A DNA stretch of 7,415 nucleotides from a bacterium (GTDB lineage: Bacteria > Hydrogenedentota > Hydrogenedentia > Hydrogenedentiales > SLHB01), in contig JAAEQP010000640.1 of the NCBI GenBank assembly GCA_024231375.1, forward strand, positions 1 through 7,415. Direction: 5' to 3'. The notes under the pieces were generated by a model, which worked only from the letters and a program-made list of their open reading frames with translations, was not told the origin of the DNA and searched no databases. Below, in pieces: positions 1 through 6,151 of the stretch. The translations under genes were made by a program, and so were the position numbers. Numbering within the stretch: the first letter of the stretch is position 1; every line of letters starts with the position of its first letter.

Positions 1-37
1 AAGCGCCGGGACCCCGTACATTACGAGGTCCCGGCGC
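1..37 (-). terminator. Probable rho-independent terminator of the nfeD-floA operon
   Basis: A perfect 11-bp inverted repeat (3-13 with 27-37, GCGCCGGGACC) continues inward through position pair 14/26 and a further 4-bp stem (15-18 with 22-25), leaving a 3-base loop at 19-21. Read as minus-strand RNA, pair 14/26 is a G-U wobble, whereas on the plus strand it would be a C-A mismatch, so the hairpin fits minus-strand transcripts better. It begins 7 bases after the stop codon of the last minus-strand gene (44-46). The two bases following the stem on the minus strand are T, and the rest of any U-tract lies outside the window. Confidence 0.8.
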
Positions 38-43
38 AGATGG

Positions 44-763
44 TCAGGTTTCCAGGTCCCGGAAGGCGCGTGGCTGTCCTAGCACTTCGGCCACAATGAT
101 GCCGCGCCGGACGTCGGCGATGGTGCCTAACATGGGGCCTGCATGGGCGGCCACCACCGCTGGTGGCGGTTGCCGCCGCTTCTTCGGTGCGGGCCTACGT
201 TGCTGTCGCTGCTGAGGAGCCTGACGCGGAGTCTGCTCCGCGGGGTGGGGACGGCGCCGGCCCGTACGTGCCGTGTGCTCCGGTCTGCGCTGCGCGGGGG
301 CCGCATGGCGCCGCGCGGACGGGGCTGTACGGCGAGGCTGGGGTGCCTGATTCGACACCTGCTCCTCGGCGCGCATGGTGCCCTGCTGCCGTTGCTGACG
401 CTGTGGCTGGACCGAGGCAGCGCGGCGTTGAGGCGGCTTCTGAATGCGCTGGGCCTGCTGGGCCTGTCCGCTACGCGGTTGGGCCACCCTGGGCTGGGCG
501 GTTCGTGCCTGGCCTCCGCGTGGGGTGGCCACACGAGGCTGGACCTGGGGCGACTCATCGTCCTCAACCACGGGGCGGGACGGCGCGTTCCCCTCGCCAT
601 ACAGGAGCCTGCGCGTGGCCTCGGGCAACTCATCGGGCGACGTCTTGCGCTTCTCGGCACGTCGCTTGCGCGCCTCCTCTTCCTTGCGCTGGGTGAAGAT
701 CTTGCTAAGACCCGCGAACCCCGCCAGGAGCGCGAAGATGATCAGTGGTGCAATATCTTCCAT
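44..763 (-). CDS. Membrane-anchored protein with a long Pro/Gln/Arg-rich disordered region, function unknown
   Basis: I do not recognise a named family. The 239-residue protein begins with a hydrophobic segment (about residues 5-20) followed by a highly charged Lys/Glu/Arg stretch (about 24-41), so it is likely anchored with its tail in the cytoplasm. Residues 42-60 look like a short ordered piece. Residues about 65-205 are low-complexity, dominated by Pro, Gln, Arg and Ala with loose repeats of an AQPR type, and strongly basic. The last 25 residues regain ordinary composition (IADVRRGIIVAEVLGQPRAF). From memory, such a short helical end (LRxAIVxxEILGPPxAL-like) occurs in hypothetical proteins of Planctomycetes-like bacteria, which I cannot verify here. 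The ATG at 763 has only a weak purine-rich stretch (GAGAGAG) upstream. The gene lies 71 bases after floA, beyond a strong hairpin, and just before the operon terminator, so it is probably the last gene of that operon. A role as a membrane-tethered partner of the flotillin assembly is inference. Confidence 0.75.
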   Translation of the reverse strand: MEDIAPLIIFALLAGFAGLSKIFTQRKEEEARKRRAEKRKTSPDELPEATRRLLYGEGNAPSRPVVEDDESPQVQPRVATPRGGQARTAQPRVAQPRSGQAQQAQRIQKPPQRRAASVQPQRQQRQQGTMRAEEQVSNQAPQPRRTAPSARRHAAPAQRRPEHTARTGRRRPHPAEQTPRQAPQQRQQRRPAPKKRRQPPPAVVAAHAGPMLGTIADVRRGIIVAEVLGQPRAFRDLET

Positions 764-779
764 TGCGTGTCTCTCTCAA

Positions 780-820
780 CTCGATGATGGGCCGCGTCCA
801 GTGCGCGACCCACCATCGAG
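780..820 (-). promoter_or_regulatory. Long intercistronic hairpin between floA and the downstream gene
   Basis: Positions 780-796 pair with 804-820 to give a 17-bp stem with a 7-base loop (797-803). The only two non-Watson-Crick pairs (787/813 and 792/808) are both G-U wobbles in the minus-strand transcript but A-C mismatches on the plus strand. This indicates an RNA hairpin in the operon mRNA. After the stem the transcript reads TTGAGAGAG with no U-run, so it is not a classical terminator. It could protect the floA mRNA 3' end, mark an RNA-processing site or lower expression of the last gene. Confidence 0.65.
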
Positions 821-834
821 ATCGGTTCACACTA

Positions 835-1848
835 CTATTGGTTCGGGTCGCCCTTCGAATCGTCCTTCATTTCGGAGATGGACTGACGCATGCCCGTATC
901 GGCCACGACGTTCTTCATCTTGTAGTAGTCCATCACCCCGAGATTTCCGCTACGGAACGCCTCGGCCATGGCACGCGGCACCTCCGCTTCGGCCTCGACC
1001 ACGCGCGCGCGCATCTCGATCACCTGGGCCTGCATTTCCTGTTCGCGTGCTCGGGCCATGGCGCGCCGTTCTTCCGCACGGGCCTGGGCGATTTGCTTGT
1101 CCGCCTCGGCCTGCTTGATCTGCAGTTGGGCACCGATGTTCTCGCCCACATCCACGTCGGCGATGTCGATGGAGAGGATCTCGAATGCCGTGCCTGCGTC
1201 CAACCCGCGTTCAAGCACCACCTTGGAGATGCGGTCCGGATTCTCCAGCACCTGCTTGTGGGTGGACGACGAACCGATGGTGGTCACGATGCCTTCGCCC
1301 ACGCGTGCGACAATCGTCTCTTCCGTCGCGCCGCCAACCAGGGTTTCGATGTTGGTGCGCACCGTGACACGGGCCTTGGCCTTCAGTTGGATACCGTCCA
1401 TGGCGACGGCGGCTACAATGGCCGGTCCCTTGGTTGGGTCGGGGCAATCGATGACCTTCGGATTCACCGACGTCTGCACCGCGTCGAGAATGTCGCGTCC
1501 TGCCAGGTCGATGGCCGTGGCCCGCTGGAACGTCAGCGGAATGTTGGCCTTGCTTGCCGCGATCAACGCCTGCACCACGCGCACCACGTTGCCGCCCGCC
1601 AGGTAGTGGGCTTCCATTTCGTTGGTCGAGATCTGGAGACCGGCCTTCACCGCATTGATACGGCTCTCGACGATGATCGACGGATTCACTTTGCGCAGCC
1701 GCATGGCGACCAGACTCGGCAGAGCGACCGAGGCGCCCGACAGCCTCGCCTGCAGCCACAGCTTGAAAAACGCGGCTACGATGGCAATCAGAATCAGTAC
1801 CAATACGCCCGCTATCGCGAATAGCCCTATAACCACTGGGTTGTCCAT
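835..1848 (-). CDS. Flotillin-like protein FloA (membrane microdomain scaffold)
   Basis: FloA is an SPFH/band-7 family scaffold protein that oligomerises at the inner face of the membrane and organises microdomains; Bacillus subtilis FloA (YqfA) is the reference. The 337-residue product has the family's usual length (about 330). Residues 5-28 form a hydrophobic membrane hairpin or segment. Residues 30-235 form the SPFH domain, with family-typical stretches such as RINAVKAGL (63-71), [16 protein letters not shown] (83-98), [20 protein letters not shown] (113-132) and [14 protein letters not shown] (180-193). Residues 236-298 are an Ala/Glu/Arg/Gln-rich coiled coil, and a short tail follows ([14 protein letters not shown], 300-313). 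The ATG at 1848 has an AAGGA ribosome binding site at 1858-1862. The gene follows the short nfeD gene after 109 bases, the neighbourhood known from other bacteria where NfeD and flotillin genes are adjacent. Nothing appears truncated. Confidence 0.97.
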   Translation of the reverse strand: MDNPVVIGLFAIAGVLVLILIAIVAAFFKLWLQARLSGASVALPSLVAMRLRKVNPSIIVESRINAVKAGLQISTNEMEAHYLAGGNVVRVVQALIAASKANIPLTFQRATAIDLAGRDILDAVQTSVNPKVIDCPDPTKGPAIVAAVAMDGIQLKAKARVTVRTNIETLVGGATEETIVARVGEGIVTTIGSSSTHKQVLENPDRISKVVLERGLDAGTAFEILSIDIADVDVGENIGAQLQIKQAEADKQIAQARAEERRAMARAREQEMQAQVIEMRARVVEAEAEVPRAMAEAFRSGNLGVMDYYKMKNVVADTGMRQSISEMKDDSKGDPNQ

Positions 1849-1884
1849 GGTCTCGGTTCCTTTCCCGTTGGTCCTCGTTCCCCG

Positions 1885-1911
1885 TCGTATACGAACGCGT
1901 TCACACGCGTG
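1885..1911. repeat. Cluster of three small palindromes upstream of floA
   Basis: Between the short nfeD gene and floA lie TCGTATACGA (1885-1894), GAACGCGTTC (1893-1902, overlapping the first by two bases) and CACGCGTG (1904-1911), all perfect palindromes. The last two share the core ACGCGT, and the two cores are spaced exactly 10 bases apart (1895-1900 and 1905-1910), one helical turn. Such an arrangement could be an operator, but no convincing -35/-10 pair was found beside it, so the role is unknown. Confidence 0.35.
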
Positions 1912-1957
1912 CAGTCACTCTAACCCATTTCGGTCGTGGGCGCCACCTCGGCTCACG

Positions 1958-2437
1958 TCACTCGCCCGCTACTTCCTCGACCACGATACGATTGCCCTGG
2001 ACCTCGGTAACACGTACAGTCTTGCCTCTGTCGATGAATTCGCCCGTGGACACCGCACCGAGCCGTTTGCCATCGACGACGACCGTACCGGCTGGGCGGA
2101 GGGCGGTGAAGGCTTCACCCTCGGCGTTCAGAAGCAATCCGTCCGTCTGTGAAGCCACCCACCCTTCTTCGTTGTTCATGGAGTGGGTGAGGTACAGAGC
2201 CCGGCCCAGGGATGTCCTCGGCAACAGATAGAACCCGGCCACCACGCTTCCAATGGCGACCACCACTTCGAAGGTGATGATGAATATGGAGAGACTTGGG
2301 AATGCAATACACCCGAGAATCATGCTGAGCAGCAGCGCCAGCCCACCGATCACCCCGCAGAAGCCGCCCGGTACGAAGAACTCGGAGAATACCAGTGTGA
2401 TACCCGCCGCGAATAGAAGCAGTGCCCACCAAATCAT
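1958..2437 (-). CDS. Short NfeD-family membrane protein with C-terminal OB-fold (NfeD1b type)
   Basis: Short NfeD proteins lack the protease domain and act with a flotillin partner. Here 159 residues hold three hydrophobic segments (about 2-20, 23-47 and 50-72) separated by the family-type turn EFFVPGGFCGVIGG (19-32). A soluble beta-rich C-terminal region follows (about 95-157: GWVASQTDG, LRPAGTVVVDGKRLGAVSTG, FIDRGKTVRVTEVQGNRIVVE) that matches the NfeD OB-fold domain. The frame stays open far upstream, but that part lies in the reverse frame of the long nfeD gene and is not protein-like. The start at 2437 is chosen because the hydrophobic protein begins there, a GGAGG site precedes it by 7 bases, and the ATG overlaps the stop of the preceding gene as ATGA. 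FloA is encoded directly downstream, and the pair probably forms one membrane assembly. Confidence 0.92.
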   Translation of the reverse strand: MIWWALLLFAAGITLVFSEFFVPGGFCGVIGGLALLLSMILGCIAFPSLSIFIITFEVVVAIGSVVAGFYLLPRTSLGRALYLTHSMNNEEGWVASQTDGLLLNAEGEAFTALRPAGTVVVDGKRLGAVSTGEFIDRGKTVRVTEVQGNRIVVEEVAGE

Positions 2438-2733
2438 TGTGCGTCCTCCGCAAGCGAGTCCAGCACCGACACCAACTGGTTGATCTCGATACGAATGCCT
2501 TGCACGATCTTCATCTTCTCCGCCGGGTCCTTCGGGTCGTCTTCGCCGATGGGGTCGAAGGTATCCATGATGCCTGCTGCCCCGGCCGACGAAGCCCGGG
2601 CCTTGTCGAGCAGCTTGTTGTAGCGCTTGGCAATGGGTGTGCAACTGAAGTAGCCGGCCCCCTGCTGATGCAGCGCATGGGTGTCCTGAAGCAATTGGCG
2701 CAACATGCGCACCAACAGTTCGCGCGTTTCCAT
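2434..2733 (-). CDS. Small cytoplasmic protein of unknown function between two nfeD genes
   Basis: This 99-residue protein has no signal peptide or membrane segment and belongs to no family I recognise. It is predicted to be mainly helical: residues 2-22 (ETRELLVRMLRQLLQDTHAL) and about 74-97 (MKIVQGIRIEINQLVSVLDSLA) are amphipathic helices. They flank a middle part with the conspicuous sequence PIAKRYNKLLDKA (33-45) and an acidic Asp/Pro linker DPIGEDDPKDP (60-70). The frame continues upstream, but the real start is the ATG at 2733, because it has an AAGGAG site 8 bases before it and overlaps the stop of the long nfeD gene as TGATG. Its own stop overlaps the start of the short nfeD gene as ATGA. 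This double coupling implies production in proportion to both NfeD proteins and suggests a cytoplasmic partner or adaptor of that complex. That role is inference from context only. Confidence 0.85.
   Translation of the reverse strand: METRELLVRMLRQLLQDTHALHQQGAGYFSCTPIAKRYNKLLDKARASSAGAAGIMDTFDPIGEDDPKDPAEKMKIVQGIRIEINQLVSVLDSLAEDAQ
2445..2449 (-). promoter_or_regulatory. Ribosome binding site of the short nfeD gene
   Basis: GGAGG on the minus strand lies 7 bases before the ATG at 2437 and inside the end of the preceding 99-codon gene. It decides the start of the short NfeD protein against the longer open frame upstream. Confidence 0.8.
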
Positions 2734-4460
2734 CAAGCCTTCTCCTTGTTGTCGTCGATCCGGTCGATGGGGTCGACCACATACCGGTTCCCGTCCACCT
2801 GGACGACCACCACGGGGGTCCCCTTCTCGATGAACTCGGCGCGGCTGACCACAGGGCACGTCTTGTTCTTGAACCGTCCCCGTCCGGCGGGCCGCAGGGG
2901 ACTCGTGGCCACGCCCACCATGCCGACGGCCGCGAGGCCGTCCATGTCGTCCTGCACCACGTAGCCGTTCTCCGCGTCCTGAGCGTGGAGCAGCACAATC
3001 TTTCCGTAGAGCGGCGTGTGGGGGAACACTTTCCAGAACGCGAAGGCGAACACGGCGAAGGACACGCCTGCGATGGCCAGTGTCCGCATGGCGTCATCTA
3101 TGCGGTCGAACTGCCATGAGTACCGCGGGATGGAGAAGTCGTCAAACGTAAAGGACAGGTAGATGCCTGCGATTAGGCAGAGGATTCCGGCGATTCCCGC
3201 GATGCCGAACCCCGGCAACACGAAGATTTCGATGAGAATCAGTCCGATGCCGAGAATGATGAGCAGCGGCTCTATCCATTCCGACAAGCCGATGAAGGCG
3301 CGCGCGCCGAAGAACAGGGCGAAACATACCAGCGCGATGATGCCCGGAATGCCGAACCCGGGGGTCTTCACCTCGAAGTACAGTCCGCCGATGCCCAACA
3401 TCAGCAGGATTCCCGCGACGGTGGGGCTAATGAGAAACCGAAACAATTCCTCCGACCACGTGGGCACCAACTCGACTTTGCGTGCGCCCAGGTAGCCTTC
3501 GAGACTCATGGCCTGGTCCACCGTCCGCACCGTGGTCGGGATGAGGCGGTATTTCACCGCTTCCGAGGGGGTCAAGGTCAGCAACTTGCCCCGCGCGAGA
3601 ATGATCATGCTCCCGTCCGGGTTGACCGATACGGGCTCGGACGGCTTCAGGCCGCCTTCCGTGACGTCGTCGATGGCTTCCTCTGCCTGACGCACCAGTT
3701 CCCGCGCCAAGTCCTTCACGGGAGCCTTGAGCGGGTCGGGCATATCCTTCGTCATCTCGTCCAAGGCCTCGTCGAGTGGGTCGTCGGCAGCCGGGGTATC
3801 ACCGTCCCGCGCAATCGCCTCGACCGACCCTCTCTCGACAACATCGTAGGTGCCGTCGCCGCGCGGATAGGCGATCAACTCGATGTCCTTGTCCACCATG
3901 GCGCGAGCAAGGTGGGGGTTGTGATCGTTGGCCTCGGCGATGGCGGCGATCGTCGCGCGCAGGAACGACACTTCCTTTTCGCCCGTCGGCAGCATGCCTT
4001 CCGCCGAGGGAATGACGGGTTGAGACGCGCCGATGACGGTGGCCTCCGTCATGTAGATGGTGTCGCACGATAGACTGATCACCGCGCCCGCGCTGACGGC
4101 ACCCATGCCGTCGATGAAGGCAATCGTGGGGCAGGGGGCCTTCAGGATGACGTCCGTGATCTTGATGCAGGAGTCGACGCGGCCGCCTGGCGTGTCGACG
4201 ACGAAGATGATGGCCTTCGAACCTTCCGCCGTCGCGTCCCGGATGGCTCGTTCCACCAAGACGAGAATCCCGTCATCGATCATGCCCTCGATGTGGCAGA
4301 TCATGACGGAGTCACTCGAATCGAGTAGCGGGGCGAGCGCGGTGTCGGCGGATGCGGCCCCGGCGGGAGCGGTTTCCTGGGCGGTCACGTGGCCCACCAG
4401 AACGAGCGCGCCCACGCCTGTCAGCAGAACAATTCCTAACTGTCTCCAGAATCGACGCAT
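2733..4460 (-). CDS. Long NfeD-family membrane-bound serine protease (ClpP class, NfeD1a type)
   Basis: Long NfeD proteins combine a periplasmic or extracytoplasmic Ser-Lys protease domain, several membrane segments and a soluble OB-fold domain; the archaeal homologue PH1510 cleaves the C-terminal region of a stomatin. In this 575-residue protein, residues 1-28 are a signal peptide (ending near VTAQE). Residues about 50-200 are the ClpP/crotonase-like protease domain with DTPGGRVDS (89-97). The probable nucleophile Ser123 is in AVSAGA and the probable general base Lys162 is in TGEKEVSFL, with spacing close to that of the characterised enzyme. About 215-285 is an acidic, helical, extra region. 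GKLLTLTPSEAVKYRL (291-306) closes the protease domain. Five membrane segments follow at about 343-361, 370-390, 395-413, 416-436 and 458-477. The OB-fold occupies about 505-568. The ATG at 4460 has an AGAGGG site just upstream. This is the first gene of the operon, overlapping the next by one base. Confidence 0.95.
   Translation of the reverse strand: MRRFWRQLGIVLLTGVGALVLVGHVTAQETAPAGAASADTALAPLLDSSDSVMICHIEGMIDDGILVLVERAIRDATAEGSKAIIFVVDTPGGRVDSCIKITDVILKAPCPTIAFIDGMGAVSAGAVISLSCDTIYMTEATVIGASQPVIPSAEGMLPTGEKEVSFLRATIAAIAEANDHNPHLARAMVDKDIELIAYPRGDGTYDVVERGSVEAIARDGDTPAADDPLDEALDEMTKDMPDPLKAPVKDLARELVRQAEEAIDDVTEGGLKPSEPVSVNPDGSMIILARGKLLTLTPSEAVKYRLIPTTVRTVDQAMSLEGYLGARKVELVPTWSEELFRFLISPTVAGILLMLGIGGLYFEVKTPGFGIPGIIALVCFALFFGARAFIGLSEWIEPLLIILGIGLILIEIFVLPGFGIAGIAGILCLIAGIYLSFTFDDFSIPRYSWQFDRIDDAMRTLAIAGVSFAVFAFAFWKVFPHTPLYGKIVLLHAQDAENGYVVQDDMDGLAAVGMVGVATSPLRPAGRGRFKNKTCPVVSRAEFIEKGTPVVVVQVDGNRYVVDPIDRIDDNKEKA
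2742..2747 (-). promoter_or_regulatory. Ribosome binding site of the 99-codon gene
   Basis: AAGGAG on the minus strand lies 8 bases before the ATG at 2733, within the last codons of the long nfeD gene. It supports the short form of the unknown protein rather than the 42-residue longer reading. Confidence 0.8.
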
Positions 4461-4563
4461 AGCAGCCCTCTGTCCTCACGCCAGGCACCGGTTCGCGGCC
4501 CATCCCGGACGCCCATGCGGAGTCCCGTCCTCCCTTATGGAAACGCGGACACCAGACACGTCT

Positions 4564-4592
4564 ATTCTAGGGGCACGTAACTCATCGGTCAA
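4564..4592 (-). promoter_or_regulatory. Sigma70-type promoter of the nfeD-floA operon
   Basis: On the minus strand, TTGACC (-35, 4587-4592) and TAGAAT (-10, 4564-4569) are separated by exactly 17 bases, each one mismatch from the consensus. The predicted transcription start is near 4557, leaving a leader of about 97 bases before the long nfeD gene. The leader holds only a weak 5-bp GGACG/CGTCC stem. Confidence 0.7.
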
Positions 4593-4634
4593 TAGGGAGA
4601 AAGCGTCTTGTCCCGAAACCGTGTTCGTGCGGCA

Positions 4635-4664
4635 TTGCGCCGTCCCGCAGCGGCTTCGTATACT
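4635..4664 (+). promoter_or_regulatory. Sigma70-type promoter of the sulfatase-like gene
   Basis: TATACT (4659-4664) is one base from the -10 consensus and lies 18 bases after TTGCGC (4635-4640), a moderate -35. The predicted start near 4671 gives a leader of about 40 bases. The promoter is back to back with the nfeD operon promoter; the two -35 boxes are 42 bases apart. Confidence 0.5.
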
Positions 4665-4711
4665 CTTGCGGCGTAGCGGAGAGGCGTTGCGCTCGCTTCA
4701 GAGGAATTGGG

Positions 4712-6145
4712 ATGAACCGAAGACCCCGAATACTGGTAGGCGTGTCCGCGTGTGTGATGGCAGCGATGGGCCTGACCGGCTGCCGCGAACCGGCGCCGGT
4801 TGACCGGCCGAACGTGGTGCTGGTCGTCATCGACGCGTTGCGACAGGACCGTATCGAGGCGCGCCGGGACGGCGCGCCTGTCATGCCTTTCCTGGATGGA
4901 CTGCGTGGCGAGTCCCTGTACTTCACCCATGCCTATTCGCCGTGCAGTTGGACCAAACCCGCCATGGCGTCGGTGCTGACGTCGCTGTATTCAGACGCGC
5001 ATCAGGTCTACCATTCAAGCACGGCCAAGAAGCTACCCAAGCACACGCGGATCGCGCCCGACTCGCTTGAGTTCATGGCCGAGTTTCTCAGGAGCCGCGG
5101 GTATGACACGGCATGCGTGCAGACCAACCCACATCTCACGCGGGAAATGGGGATCGCGCAGGGCTTCAACCACTATCAGTATATGGCGCTCGGCACAGCC
5201 GACGTGGTCACCTCGGCGGCCATGGAGGCTCTGAACGAACTGGAGGAGCCCTTCTTCCTATACGTGCACTATATCGATCCACACGCGCCCTACTGGCCGC
5301 CCGAACGGTACCAAACGCTATTCGGAGATCCGGCGTCAATCGACCCCGCCGAACTCGACCTGCTTCGGCCCGAGACGTTCAACGACTATGTGAGCGACGA
5401 ATTCCTTCACGGCAAGGGATGGCTGCCCGAACGCAAGTATCCGCCGCTTTCCGAGGAAGGCAGGGCGCTTGCCGTATCGCTCTACGACGGCGAGGCCCGG
5501 TTCGCCGACGATCAGGTCGCGCGGCTCCACGCGGCCCTCGACGCACGCCTGCCTCGAACCACCTTCATCGTGACCGCCGACCACGGGGAAGAGCTTTGGG
5601 AGCGGGGGCAATCGGGCCACGGATGCACCCTATTCGAAGAGGTCGTCCGCGTGCCGCTGATGTTTTCCGGGTGCGGGATTTCGTCGCGCACAGTTGTCGA
5701 GTCGGTCGAGACTGTGGACATTCTGCCGACTGTCGCGGGGGTGCTCAGCTTGGAGCCCCGGTCCCATTGGCAGGGCACGAACCTTCTCGACGGGCCGTGG
5801 CCGAAGGATAGACCCGTCTACTCGCAGACCCGAGGTTCGTCGCCGTTGGTCAACACGTTCCTTGATATGGCGCTCCGCGACTCGACGAAGCTGGTCGTCG
5901 ACCACTTGAGCGCCGCGCACAGTCTGTACGACGTGGCGAGCGGCGCGGATGTGGAGGAGGCGCGAGGCCCCGAACCCGCCGACGTGGCGGCGCCCCTTCT
6001 CGAACTCCTCGACCTCCATCACAACGGCAACCTCGTCCTGGCGGGCGAGCTGGGGGTGGAGGAAGTGGACGGATCCGGAACGGGGAGTGAGGAGGCGGTC
6101 TCCGAAGAGGCCGCGGGGGAACTTGAGGCACTGGGCTACCTGTAG
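4712..6145 (+). CDS. AlkP-superfamily sulfatase-like lipoprotein lacking the formylglycine motif
   Basis: The 477-residue protein has a lipoprotein signal peptide (1-23) with lipobox LTGC and Cys24 as the expected lipid-modified residue, so it should sit on the outer face of a membrane. The sulfatase-fold signature follows: metal ligand Asp41 in VVIDALRQD, the nucleophile region SPCSWTKPAMASVLTSLY (76-93), YIDPHAPY (187-194), TADHGEE (288-294) with Asp290/His291, and SGHG (301-304) with His303. It ends in the common family tail LEALGYL. True sulfatases need Cys or Ser in a C/S-x-P-x-R motif that becomes formylglycine. Here the aligned position is Thr81 (TKPAM) and the Arg is missing. The protein is therefore more likely a Thr-nucleophile phospho- or phosphodiester enzyme, like LtaS or phosphoglycerol transferases, or else inactive. 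Residues 447-470 are an acidic low-complexity insert. The start has an AGAGGA site at 4700-4705. The substrate cannot be told from the sequence. Confidence 0.9.
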   Translation: MNRRPRILVGVSACVMAAMGLTGCREPAPVDRPNVVLVVIDALRQDRIEARRDGAPVMPFLDGLRGESLYFTHAYSPCSWTKPAMASVLTSLYSDAHQVYHSSTAKKLPKHTRIAPDSLEFMAEFLRSRGYDTACVQTNPHLTREMGIAQGFNHYQYMALGTADVVTSAAMEALNELEEPFFLYVHYIDPHAPYWPPERYQTLFGDPASIDPAELDLLRPETFNDYVSDEFLHGKGWLPERKYPPLSEEGRALAVSLYDGEARFADDQVARLHAALDARLPRTTFIVTADHGEELWERGQSGHGCTLFEEVVRVPLMFSGCGISSRTVVESVETVDILPTVAGVLSLEPRSHWQGTNLLDGPWPKDRPVYSQTRGSSPLVNTFLDMALRDSTKLVVDHLSAAHSLYDVASGADVEEARGPEPADVAAPLLELLDLHHNGNLVLAGELGVEEVDGSGTGSEEAVSEEAAGELEALGYL

Positions 6146-6151
6146 GACGCT

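Noticed and set aside
143..787. Plus-strand open frames of 214 and 177 codons opposite the 239-residue unknown
   Set aside because: The minus frame has a sensible membrane segment, an ordered C-terminus and operon context. The plus frames are Arg/Leu/Gly- or Ala/Pro-rich without such structure and run counter to the operon.
745..1824. Long plus-strand open frame (359 codons) opposite floA
   Set aside because: It lies entirely antisense to a clear FloA gene. Its His/Asp/Arg/Leu-rich translation is typical of reverse-frame readings in GC-rich coding DNA, and it shows no recognisable domain.
1849..1957. Promoter directly upstream of floA (TATACG as -10)
   Set aside because: At 17-base spacing the -35 position reads CTGCAC, a poor match, and TATACG belongs to a palindrome. 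The evidence is too weak to list as a promoter.
2438..3097. N-terminal extension of the short NfeD frame reaching back to 3097
   Set aside because: This part overlaps the long nfeD gene in another frame, is low in recognisable protein character, and a strong ribosome binding site marks the start at 2437.
4436..4516. Possible 26-codon upstream open frame in the leader of the nfeD operon, overlapping the nfeD start
   Set aside because: The nearest GGGAGG lies about 12 bases before its ATG, too far for a good ribosome binding site, and the peptide shows no leader-type codon run.
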